Shown here piece after piece: positions 30,486 to 38,440 of a stretch of 63,688 nt of DNA. Source of the stretch: JARRNJ01 sp037385045. Its GTDB lineage: Bacteria; Pseudomonadota; Gammaproteobacteria; JASBUN01. The stretch is from positions 1-63,688 of the forward strand of contig JARRNJ010000021.1 in NCBI GenBank assembly GCA_037385045.1, written 5' to 3'. Numbering within the stretch: the stretch's first letter is position 1; every line of letters starts with the position of its first letter. A program made the translations under genes and the position numbers. The notes under the pieces are model-generated. The model worked only from the letters and a program-made list of their open reading frames with translations, had not been told where the DNA came from and did not search any database.

Positions 30486-31742
30486 ATGCGCATGCGTCCA
30501 ACACAACTCACGGCGTTCCTGTCCCTGTTGCTGCTGGTGCGCACCGGTGCGGCGGCGCAGGCGGCGCCCGATCTGCAGCAAATGCAGCAGGAGCTGCGCC
30601 AACTGAAGGCGCAGCTGGCGGAAATGGCACGCCTCAAGCAGCAGGTGCAGGCGCTGGAAACGCAGATCAACCAACTCGAACAGTCGCAGGCCAAGTCGCG
30701 ACCGGACGCCTCCGCGCGACAGGATCAGCCACCGAAGAAGGAAAAGCGACTGAAGCTGGGCGGTGCGATTCGCTTCAACTACTTCTACAAGAACTACGAC
30801 ACGGCCGTGAAAGCCAAACATGGCCAGAGCGGGCTCGACCTGTTCCGCATCAATGCCGACGGCGGCTATCGGAACTGGCTGTTTTCGGCCGAGTACCGCT
30901 GGTATCCGTACATGCAGACCATTCACCACGGCTGGATCGGCTACAAGTTCAACGACCACAGCCAGCTGCAGGCGGGCATCACCAAAGTGCCGTTCGGCCT
31001 GCTGCCGTACGCGGCCCATAATTATTGGTTTGGCGTGCCCTATTACGTCGGTTTGGCGGACAACTATGACACCGGCGTCAAATACCTGCGCACATCGGGT
31101 CCGTGGGACCTGAGGCTTGCGTTCTTCAAGAACGGTGAGCTGGGCGACTCATCGAATCTCGATCGCTACTCATTCGACGTGGTCAGTGTCGGACCAGGGA
31201 AGAACGAGCAGACCAATCAGTTCAATGCGCGCCTGGCCTACACCTTCGGCAGGGACACGTCTTGTTCCAACGAGGTCGGCGCGTCGCTGCTGCGCGGCTC
31301 GCTATACAGCCTGGACACCGGCAAGAACGGCAGTCACTGGGCGGCGGCGGCGCACCTCGACTCCCGCTGCGGGCGCTGGAACGTGCAGCTGGAAGCCGCG
31401 CGCTATCATTTCTCGCCGCGCAATCCCGCCGGCGTAAGCGACCGGACCGTGCGCCTCGGTGCGTTCGCCACCAGCTACGACGTGGCATCAGCCGGCACCC
31501 TGGGCGTGTTCAATGTCGCCTACAACCTGCCGGTGCACTGGCAATCCATCGACCAGATCACCTGTTACAACGACTACAGCGTCCTGCACAAGGATGCGAG
31601 CGGATTCCGCAAGTCGCAGCTCAACACCACCGGCTGCGCCATCGGCATCGGGCCACTGTTCACCTACATCGACATCATCCGTGCCAACAACATGGTGTTT
31701 CTCGGCAACGGCTCCCTGGCCGGCGGCGGCTACTATTTCTGA
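30486..31742 (+). CDS. Outer-membrane porin-like protein with N-terminal coiled coil
   Basis: 418 residues from ATG 30486 (ATG 30492 also possible). The signal peptide LTAFLSLLLLVRTGAAAQA is followed by a Gln/Leu heptad coiled coil at about 27-75 (LQQMQQELRQLKAQLAEM, LKQQVQALETQINQLEQSQ) and then a beta-barrel. The barrel has alternating aromatic strands (LKLGGAIRFNYFYKNY, LFSAEYRWYPYMQ, LRLAFFKNGELGD) and ends in YYF with the terminal Phe needed for BAM insertion. Coiled coil plus barrel resembles trimeric carbohydrate/phosphate-selective porins. One base separates its stop from the next start, so it works with the solute-binding protein. Confidence 0.82.
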   Translation: MRMRPTQLTAFLSLLLLVRTGAAAQAAPDLQQMQQELRQLKAQLAEMARLKQQVQALETQINQLEQSQAKSRPDASARQDQPPKKEKRLKLGGAIRFNYFYKNYDTAVKAKHGQSGLDLFRINADGGYRNWLFSAEYRWYPYMQTIHHGWIGYKFNDHSQLQAGITKVPFGLLPYAAHNYWFGVPYYVGLADNYDTGVKYLRTSGPWDLRLAFFKNGELGDSSNLDRYSFDVVSVGPGKNEQTNQFNARLAYTFGRDTSCSNEVGASLLRGSLYSLDTGKNGSHWAAAAHLDSRCGRWNVQLEAARYHFSPRNPAGVSDRTVRLGAFATSYDVASAGTLGVFNVAYNLPVHWQSIDQITCYNDYSVLHKDASGFRKSQLNTTGCAIGIGPLFTYIDIIRANNMVFLGNGSLAGGGYYF

Positions 31743-31743
31743 C

Positions 31744-32889
31744 ATGCGAGTACGCCGCATTTGCAACACACATTTCCAGCGTCGACGGGCGAACTGCCTT
31801 CGCTGGCTGGCCACGGGCCTGCTGCCCGTACTGGCTGCGTGGCCGGGATTGCCGGCCCGGGCGGCCGCGCCGCTGACCGTGGTCTCCTGGGGGGGCGCCT
31901 ACACCAGGAGCCAGATTCTCGGGTTCATACGCCCCTACGAAAAGCAGCACCATGTCACGGTGTCGGTGCTGGATTACGGCGGCGGCCTGGAACAGATCCG
32001 CGCCCAGGTGCGTTCCTACAACGTCAAATGGGACGTCGTTGACCTGGAACTGGCCGACGCCATCCGCGGCTGCCGGGAAGGGCTGCTGGTGAAGATTGAT
32101 CCGGCCCGGCTGGCGCCGGCTCCCGACGGCTCGCCGACTGCCGATGACTTCATCCCCGGAAGTCTGCGCCCCTGCGCCGTCGGCAGCGTCACCTGGTCGA
32201 CGGTGATCGCCTACAATCCCGCCGCCTACGGCGAACATGCGCCGGACCGGCTCAAGGATTTCTTCGACGTGAAGAGATTTCCCGGTCGGCGCGGCATGCG
32301 CAACACCCCCAAGGCCAATCTGGAGTGGGCGCTGATGGCCGACGGCGTCGCGCCTTCCGGGGTTTACCGCGTGCTGGGCACCGAGGCGGGGATCGAGCGC
32401 GCCTTCCGGGTACTGGACCGGATCAAGCCCTATATCGAGTGGTGGGACAGCGGCGAACAAGCGGTCCGCATGCTGGAAACCGGCCGTGTCGCCATGACCA
32501 CGGTCTACAACGGGCGCATCTACGCGGCGTCACAACGCAACGAGCATTTCCCCATCATCTGGGATCATCAGATCTGGAATCTCGACCTGTGGGGCATTCC
32601 ACGCCACACCGGCCGGCTCAAACAGGCCATGGATTTCATCCGCTTCGCCACGTCCCCGTCGAGCCTGGCGGCCCAGGCCCGTTACATACCCTATGGGCCG
32701 GTGCGGCGGTCGGCCATGGCCCGGGTCAACGCCAAGATGCGTCCCCACCTGCCCACCGCCGACAAGCGCATGGACAACGCCCTGCAAATCAACGCGCAGT
32801 GGTGGGCCGATCACTACCAAACGCTGCAGCAACGGTTCGAACAATGGCGCCGGCGCCCGGTGATGGTGCCGCGCGCCCTGCCCCGCTGA
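31744..32889 (+). CDS. Periplasmic solute-binding protein, spermidine/putrescine (PotD/PotF) type
   Basis: 381 residues. A signal peptide ending LPARA-AAP is followed by LTVVSWGGAYTRSQ (the PotD-like opening), FIRPYEKQHHVTVSVLDYGGG, NVKWDVVDLELADAIRG, SVTWSTVIAYNP and FFDVKRFPGRRGMRN. It is probably the receptor of an ABC importer for polyamines or a related cation. No ABC permease or ATPase genes are in the neighbourhood. It is cotranscribed with the porin-like gene, a porin/receptor pairing across the outer membrane and periplasm. Confidence 0.87.
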   Translation: MRVRRICNTHFQRRRANCLRWLATGLLPVLAAWPGLPARAAAPLTVVSWGGAYTRSQILGFIRPYEKQHHVTVSVLDYGGGLEQIRAQVRSYNVKWDVVDLELADAIRGCREGLLVKIDPARLAPAPDGSPTADDFIPGSLRPCAVGSVTWSTVIAYNPAAYGEHAPDRLKDFFDVKRFPGRRGMRNTPKANLEWALMADGVAPSGVYRVLGTEAGIERAFRVLDRIKPYIEWWDSGEQAVRMLETGRVAMTTVYNGRIYAASQRNEHFPIIWDHQIWNLDLWGIPRHTGRLKQAMDFIRFATSPSSLAAQARYIPYGPVRRSAMARVNAKMRPHLPTADKRMDNALQINAQWWADHYQTLQQRFEQWRRRPVMVPRALPR

Positions 32890-32911
32890 CCGTCTCTCCC
32901 CGAAGCCCTCT

Positions 32912-35125
32912 TCAACGCAGGCGCCGGGCTTCCACCACATTGGCCAACTGCCCGATCTTGTCCAGGACCCGGCTCAGCTGCGACACGTCGTGAAGCTCCA
33001 GGGTCACGCGCATATGCGCCATGTGATCCTTGCGGTCAGTCACCGTGTTCAGGCTGAGCACGTTCACCTTCTCGTTGGAGAACACCGCGGTCACGTCGCG
33101 CAGCAGGCCCTGGCGGTCGTAGGCCAACACCTGGATGTCGACGGGATAGGTGGACTCGGTCTGGGTGCCCCAGGAAACCTCAATCAGCCGTTCCCGCGCC
33201 TGCTGCTGCAGTCGCAGCGCGTTGGGACAATCGCTGCGGTGAATGGTCACGCCGTGGCCGCGGGTGATGTAACCCACGATGGGTTCGTTGGGCACCGGCT
33301 TGCAGCAGCGGGCAATGGACGTCAGCAGATTGCCGACGCCCACCACCTTGACGTCTCCGGGAGCGCCCCGCGCCCCGCGCCGGCGCGGCTGAACGATCGG
33401 AGCCGGGGGCGCGGCCGGCGCGGGCAGCAGCTCCTGGGCCGCGCCGGCGATCTGCCCGGAGGTGACGTCGCCGCGCCCCACCGCTGCAAGAAATTCGTCG
33501 ACCCGCGGGAAGCGAAAACGCTTGGCCAGCTTTTCCAGGTTCACGTCCCCGGCGCCGAGACGGTGCAGCTCCCGGTCCAGCGCCGCCCGCCCCGCCGCCA
33601 CGTTCTTTTCTTGATCCTGCTGCTTGAACCAGGCGCGCACCTTTGCGCGGGCGCGCGACGTACGCAGATAACCCAGGTGCGGATTGAGCCAGTCGCGGCT
33701 GGGCGTCCCGCCGCGGGCGGTGAGTATCTCCACCTGGTCGCCGGTCTTCAGCTCGTAGGTGAGCTGAACCATGCTGCCGTTGGCCTTCGCCCCGCGGCAG
33801 CGATGTCCGACGTCGGTGTGGATGTGGTAGGCGAAGTCCAGCGGCGTGGCGCCCTTGGGCAGGTCAACGACATTGCCGGCCGGCGTCAGCACGTAGACCC
33901 GGTCCTCGAAAACCTCGGCCTTGAACCGGTCGACGAACTCACCTGCGCTGTCTTCTTCATCCTTCCACTCCAGGAGTTGGCGCAGCCAGGCGATCTTCTG
34001 TTCGAAGCCGGCGTCGTAGCGGCCGCCCTCCTTGTAGCGCCAGTGCGCCGCCACACCCAGCTCGGAGTGGGCATGCATCTCGTGGGTGCGGATCTGCACC
34101 TCCAGGGTCCTGCCCCCCGGCCCGATCACCGCAGTGTGCAGTGATTGATACTGATTTTCTTTCGGCGTGGCGATGTAGTCGTCGAATTCCCGGGGAATAT
34201 GCCGCCAGAGGGTATGCACGATACCCAGCGCGCCATAGCACTCGGCCACCGTGTTGACGAAGATGCGCACGGCCCGCACGTCGAAGATTTCATCGAACGC
34301 CACCTCCTTGCGCTGCATCTTCTTCCAGATGCTGTAGATGTGTTTCGGGCGACCGCTCACCTCCGCCTTGATGCCCGCCTTTTCCAGTTCGGCGCGCAAG
34401 GTGCGCACGACGTTGTCAATGTAGCGCTCACGGTCGACCCGGCGCTCGTCGAGAAGCTTGGCGATGCGCTGATAGGCCTCCGGTTCGAGGTAACGCAGGG
34501 ACAGGTCCTCGAGCTCCCACTTCAGCTGCCAGATGCCGAGCCGGTTCGCCAACGGCGCAAAGATGTCCAACGTCTCACGCGCGATACGCGCCCGCTGAGT
34601 CTCCGACAGGTGTTTCAGGGTACGCATGTTGTGCAGCCGGTCGGCGAGCTTGATCAGCACCACGCGCACGTCTTCAACCATGGCCAGCAACATCTTGCGC
34701 AGGCTCTCGGCGTCGGAGCGCTGCCGGCGGCCATCGTCGCCGCCGGGGGCGGGATATTCGCTCATGACACTCATCTTGGTCACGCCGTCGACCAGCCGTG
34801 CCACCGCCGGACCGAATTGCTCGGTGACCTGCTCCAGGGTCACGTCGGTGTCTTCCACCACGTCGTGGAGAATGGCGGCGGCGATGGTTTCATGATCCAG
34901 CTGTAGGGCGGCGAGGATTTGCGCCACGGCGAACACGTGCTGCACATAAGGCTCGCCGGACACGCGCCGCTGGGAACCGTGTGCGGCCACTGCCAATCGG
35001 GCGGCGCGGCCGATGACCTGGCGCTCGGAGTCAGGACGTTGCGAGGCGACCGTCTCGACCCAGGCGTCGACGTCCACGCCCGTGGCTCCCGGTGCAGCGG
35101 CGGAGTTGTCGTTGACGTTCACCAT
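32912..35125 (-). CDS. relA: (p)ppGpp synthetase RelA, with intact HD hydrolase residues
   Basis: Long RSH protein of about 737 residues from ATG 35125. Overall it follows E. coli RelA closely (QLKWELEDLSLRYLEPEAYQ, VSGRPKHIYSIWKKMQ, then the TGS, ZFD with IARCCKPVPNE, and ACT ending VVEARRLR). The synthetase carries the RelA-type acidic motif EFDD near 313-316, not the RFKD of bifunctional enzymes. Unlike RelA, the HD domain keeps hydrolase residues: His near 63 (YVQHVFAVAQIL), HDVVEDT at 87-93 and Asp near 162 (KLADRLHNM). It makes (p)ppGpp in amino-acid starvation and may also degrade it. Confidence 0.92.
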   Translation of the reverse strand: MVNVNDNSAAAPGATGVDVDAWVETVASQRPDSERQVIGRAARLAVAAHGSQRRVSGEPYVQHVFAVAQILAALQLDHETIAAAILHDVVEDTDVTLEQVTEQFGPAVARLVDGVTKMSVMSEYPAPGGDDGRRQRSDAESLRKMLLAMVEDVRVVLIKLADRLHNMRTLKHLSETQRARIARETLDIFAPLANRLGIWQLKWELEDLSLRYLEPEAYQRIAKLLDERRVDRERYIDNVVRTLRAELEKAGIKAEVSGRPKHIYSIWKKMQRKEVAFDEIFDVRAVRIFVNTVAECYGALGIVHTLWRHIPREFDDYIATPKENQYQSLHTAVIGPGGRTLEVQIRTHEMHAHSELGVAAHWRYKEGGRYDAGFEQKIAWLRQLLEWKDEEDSAGEFVDRFKAEVFEDRVYVLTPAGNVVDLPKGATPLDFAYHIHTDVGHRCRGAKANGSMVQLTYELKTGDQVEILTARGGTPSRDWLNPHLGYLRTSRARAKVRAWFKQQDQEKNVAAGRAALDRELHRLGAGDVNLEKLAKRFRFPRVDEFLAAVGRGDVTSGQIAGAAQELLPAPAAPPAPIVQPRRRGARGAPGDVKVVGVGNLLTSIARCCKPVPNEPIVGYITRGHGVTIHRSDCPNALRLQQQARERLIEVSWGTQTESTYPVDIQVLAYDRQGLLRDVTAVFSNEKVNVLSLNTVTDRKDHMAHMRVTLELHDVSQLSRVLDKIGQLANVVEARRLR

Positions 35126-35261
35126 GATGAATTCCGTTGTCCTGGGGCGCCGATTGGCATGCCGCGGCACAGCCGCCGTACACCTGTTGTCATGGAAAAA
35201 ATATGGAGGCACGACAGCCGTCTATCAACCTCGGCGGCGCGCCCTCTAACAGGCCAAGCCG

Positions 35262-36371
35262 TCACGGGTCCGCGCCGGAAGCGGGCGCCGGAGCGCTGGC
35301 GCCGGCACGGCGCCGCCAGCGCTGGAAACTCCCATATTGCCGGTAGCCTTTGCTGAGCACATAACGCAACACGCCCTGCAGGCGGTAAAAGTGCACCACC
35401 GACGCCAGGCGCATGACTTCCTGGCCGGATTCGTCATAAAAGATCAGCGTCGGAGCATAATACAGACCCAGCCGCTGGGCCCAGGCCCTGGCCGTCGTGC
35501 GTCGGCCGGCGGGCGTCACCACCGGTTCATCGGACCACATGTCCAGCTGCACCGCATCGAACCGGCGCAGCAGGCGCAGCGTCGCGGCGTTGCTCAATGG
35601 GCCCGCATAGAGCACGTCGCACGCATGGCAGTTGCGTTGCTCGAAAAACACCACCAGCGGCCGCTGGGCGCGGAAGTGACTCCGGTCCAGCATGTGCGGC
35701 GGGGCGCTGAAGAAGTCACGGTGATTGAGCGTGCCTTCGTCCAGGTGCAAGGCCCCTTCGGCCCGGGCCAGATAGTGGCGGAAAGTCTCGGTGCGATAGT
35801 GTCGATCCGCGACGTACTCCAGCGCGGCACGGAACTGGTAAGGCGGATGGTAACCAACCAGCCGGAACACCTCCCGCGCCGAGTCGTCATAGAAGATCAG
35901 GGTCGGCGTCAGGCTTGCCTTCTGGTCAACGGCGAACTGCGCTTCGGCGGTGATGGTGCCGTCCATGTCAGTCACCAGCCGGTTGCCCCGCGTGTCGATG
36001 GCGACGACATCGAAGTGATGCCGGGTATAGGCCGTGATGTCCTGCTTGCCGAAGTCGTTTTCCAGCAAGGCCTTGCAATAGGGACAATACTTTTGCCCGA
36101 AATACAGCAGCAGCCCGCGTTTGCCGGCAGCCAGTGCCTCGGTCAGGTCGTCGTGGAGGTCGAGGAAGCTGAGCTTGAACCACTCCGGCGTCTCCACCGG
36201 CTCCTGCAGCGGCCGATCGTCGAATCCGGGCGACATGATGTCGTCGGCCGCGGGCGCCGATGCCGGAACCGCCAGAACCAGCAGCAGCCAGGCACCCAAC
36301 AGGCGGGCGCCCGCATTCCGTCGGCGCAAGCGTCGGCGCACAGTGACGGGAAATACAGCTGGTAACGGCAT
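35262..36371 (-). CDS. Secreted protein with two tandem thioredoxin-like domains
   Basis: 369 residues. An N-terminal signal/anchor (LLGAWLLLVLAVPASAPA) is followed by two thioredoxin folds. Domain 1 has CPYC at 96-99 (LYFGQKYCPYCKALLE); domain 2 has CHAC at 248-251 (VFFEQRNCHACDVLYA). Each has a cis-Pro strand (TPTLIFYDDS, APTLIFYDES), showing an internal duplication. The C-terminus is Arg/Ala/Pro-rich. The role is presumably periplasmic thiol reduction or quality control. It is followed by relA on the same strand after 136 bp. No standard gene name fits. Confidence 0.8.
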   Translation of the reverse strand: MPLPAVFPVTVRRRLRRRNAGARLLGAWLLLVLAVPASAPAADDIMSPGFDDRPLQEPVETPEWFKLSFLDLHDDLTEALAAGKRGLLLYFGQKYCPYCKALLENDFGKQDITAYTRHHFDVVAIDTRGNRLVTDMDGTITAEAQFAVDQKASLTPTLIFYDDSAREVFRLVGYHPPYQFRAALEYVADRHYRTETFRHYLARAEGALHLDEGTLNHRDFFSAPPHMLDRSHFRAQRPLVVFFEQRNCHACDVLYAGPLSNAATLRLLRRFDAVQLDMWSDEPVVTPAGRRTTARAWAQRLGLYYAPTLIFYDESGQEVMRLASVVHFYRLQGVLRYVLSKGYRQYGSFQRWRRRAGASAPAPASGADP

Positions 36372-36462
36372 GGAGTACGGTCGCCGGGCCGGTGCAGCCG
36401 GTGCTATCCACCTACTTCATTGTGGTCGAATCCGCACCCCCACGCCAGACCGCCGGCGGCGT

Positions 36463-36816
36463 CTAAGCCAGCCGCACGGGCGTCTCGTCGGTCAGACCCA
36501 GGGCCGCTTGAGCCAGGCGGAGCGCCTCAGCGGCGAATGTCTCGAGATCTTTCCATTGATCCGCGATTCCCATGACCCGCTCCCCTGCCCCGTCGACTTG
36601 CCGCAGGATATACCCACCGCGGGCACGCTCCTGCCCGCTGGTTCGCTCGCAGGTGACATACAAACAGGGCTCTGACTGGCCCTGGGCCACCAGGGCCAGG
36701 ATGTGGCGATAGGCCCGCTGGTCGCCGCTGTCGATCTCCCCCAAGAGCACCGCGGTGAACGACCCGAAAGCGTAGCGGCGCTTGGGGATGGCAGTATTGA
36801 TCTTGGGCGCTGGCAT
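36463..36816 (-). CDS. Conserved hypothetical protein, 117 aa
   Basis: Family not recognised. The protein is soluble with no signal peptide or membrane helix. Visible parts: MPAPKINTAIPKRRYAFGSF, then AVLLGEIDSGDQRAYRHILAL, the beta-strand segment PCLYVTCERT, and a C-terminal helix ETFAAEALRLAQAALGL. The composition and length look like a real gene. It lies 40 bp after the DUF2835 gene on the same strand. Confidence 0.65.
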   Translation of the reverse strand: MPAPKINTAIPKRRYAFGSFTAVLLGEIDSGDQRAYRHILALVAQGQSEPCLYVTCERTSGQERARGGYILRQVDGAGERVMGIADQWKDLETFAAEALRLAQAALGLTDETPVRLA

Positions 36817-36856
36817 GACTGGTCCTTGCCGGGATTACCCGGTGCTGCCCCGCGGT

Positions 36857-37084
36857 TCAGACGCCGATGCGCCTTAGTCCGGCGACCCGGTTGTCGGCAT
36901 CCACCTGCAACACGAATCGCCCGTGGATTCCCGCGTGGGTGAGGTGCGGCTTGAGTACCGAGGCGGGAAACTGCACGATTTGCCCCTCGGCGGTGCGCAC
37001 CCGCACGACCTGCGCCTGGCCCCGGTAGTAACGGCGGTATTGCTCCGCGGAGATAGCCAGATCGAATCGGATCTCACGCACCAT
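36857..37084 (-). CDS. DUF2835 family protein
   Basis: 75 residues from ATG 37084 (GTG 37081 also possible). It shows the DUF2835 pattern: REIRFDLAISAEQYRRYYRG, VQFPASVLKPHLTHAGIHG, then RFVLQVDADNRVAGLRRI. Small gammaproteobacterial protein of unknown function, with a beta-rich fold and basic residues. It is divergent from the 37193 gene across about 110 bp. Confidence 0.82.
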   Translation of the reverse strand: MVREIRFDLAISAEQYRRYYRGQAQVVRVRTAEGQIVQFPASVLKPHLTHAGIHGRFVLQVDADNRVAGLRRIGV

Positions 37085-37192
37085 GGGGATGACTGGCACC
37101 AAGCTCGATGAAGTATAATGTTAGTTCACGGGCGTGGACGCCCACAACGGGCGCCGCGCAATTCGACGGCGCCCGACCGGGATTCGATAACC

Positions 37193-37576
37193 ATGCGCGG
37201 CATCGGCCAATCCGGCGACTATGAGCTCTACGCCCCACCGCAACCGGACCGGGCCGAGATCCGCTTCCAGGGCAGGTTTCAGGGCCGGCTCGTGACGTGG
37301 CATGCCGTGGTGCTGACGTTGGAACGTTACCACCGCGAGCACTGCGGCGAGGATCAGCCCCGCCGCTCGGATCCGGCGCGGCTGCGCCCGTTCATCGACG
37401 TCGCCGCCGCCCACGGACACACGCCGCAGCCGCACGTGACCGTGGGCCTGGACGTGGCCCGCATCGACCGGCCCACGCTGCTCAAGTGCGTCATCATGTT
37501 GCGCCAATACAAGGGATTGCGGGTGGGTCGCCACGAATTTGGCGCGGCACGGAGCTTTTCACCGGCGCACCGTTGA
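37193..37576 (+). CDS. Conserved hypothetical protein, 127 aa
   Basis: The start at ATG 37193 (MRGIGQSGDYELYAPPQPD) is chosen because the 25 residues before it look non-coding. Visible: AEIRFQGRFQGRLVTWHAVV, the beta/alpha pattern PHVTVGLDVARIDRPTLLKC and the end MLRQYKGLRVGRHEFG. Mixed alpha/beta, cytosolic, function unknown. I do not recognise catalytic residues. It is convergent with the NERD-domain gene, 61 bp away. Confidence 0.65.
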   Translation: MRGIGQSGDYELYAPPQPDRAEIRFQGRFQGRLVTWHAVVLTLERYHREHCGEDQPRRSDPARLRPFIDVAAAHGHTPQPHVTVGLDVARIDRPTLLKCVIMLRQYKGLRVGRHEFGAARSFSPAHR

Positions 37577-37637
37577 GGCGGCTCGGCTGTTTCCGGGAAC
37601 GTGTCCCCGAAATCGCCCTTGGCGCGCCACTGCGAGG

Positions 37638-38249
37638 TTACCCGGGCAGGCTCCTGACCGCCGCCTGACGGATCGTCTGCCACGCCAACCGCACGGGCAG
37701 CGGCGGCTCGCCCGGCAAGCCTGCGGCAGTGGCGAACGGCGCGCTCGCGCCCAGCTGGTCGACGTAACACACTTGCGGCGGCATGCCCTTGGGAAACTGG
37801 CCGTCACGCGTGAACGCCACCAGTTCGTAAACCGGCACGTCCCCCGCCAGCGACTTGACCCCCATCATCCGCGCCCGGTTGAGGAACAGCGGGTTTTCGA
37901 AATGAAAGCTCCTGCGCCCGACAATCTGGGTCCAGCGGTCGATGGTCTCACCGGCGAAAATCGTTCCCCGGTAATCGCGCACGTCGACCACCACCAGGCC
38001 ACGCGGAGTCAGCACCAGGTAGTCCAGCTGGATCTGGCCACCGAGGCCGTCGGGAATCATGACGTCGTGCACCCGGTCAAGCCCCAGGCGTCCCATGATG
38101 GCCGCCACGCTGCGGGCCGCGCGCCGGCGCCTGAGCCACAGCGCCCCGACGATGCACAACACCGCGCCCACGCCGAGTGCGGCCCATAGGGTCGAAAATG
38201 CGGAATCACGCACCGTGTGCCAGATGTTGGTCAGCGATGCACCGTTCAC
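37638..38249 (-). CDS. NERD-domain (nuclease-related) membrane-anchored protein
   Basis: 203 residues from GTG 38249 (GAGG 5 nt upstream). One N-terminal membrane helix (STLWAALGVGAVLCIVGALW) is followed by a NERD domain: VHDVMIPDGLGGQIQLDYLV, LVVVDVRDYRGTIFAGE and RSFHFENPLFLNRARM. The Asp and the VVDVRDYRG (canonical ExK replaced by DVRD) correspond to the nuclease-fold core, so catalytic activity is uncertain. Divergent from slt. Confidence 0.78.
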   Translation of the reverse strand: MNGASLTNIWHTVRDSAFSTLWAALGVGAVLCIVGALWLRRRRAARSVAAIMGRLGLDRVHDVMIPDGLGGQIQLDYLVLTPRGLVVVDVRDYRGTIFAGETIDRWTQIVGRRSFHFENPLFLNRARMMGVKSLAGDVPVYELVAFTRDGQFPKGMPPQVCYVDQLGASAPFATAAGLPGEPPLPVRLAWQTIRQAAVRSLPG

Positions 38250-38440
38250 CTGTCCTCGCTCCCGTTTTTCACCGCTCCCCGCCTCTCACCGACCGGGGCT
38301 GCGCAGGCGCATGATACCGGACCCCGCCACATTGGCAAATTTCCGCCTGCAGGCCAGCCCCCGCCGCGCTTGCATCCACAACACCAACTGCCCATACTGG
38401 AACGCACAACTTGGAGCCTGAAGACCCGAGCCGTGAGCAC

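Noticed and set aside
32912..35125. Annotation as SpoT or bifunctional Rel
   Set aside because: Whole-length similarity and the EFDD synthetase motif favour RelA; the intact HD is reported as a finding instead.
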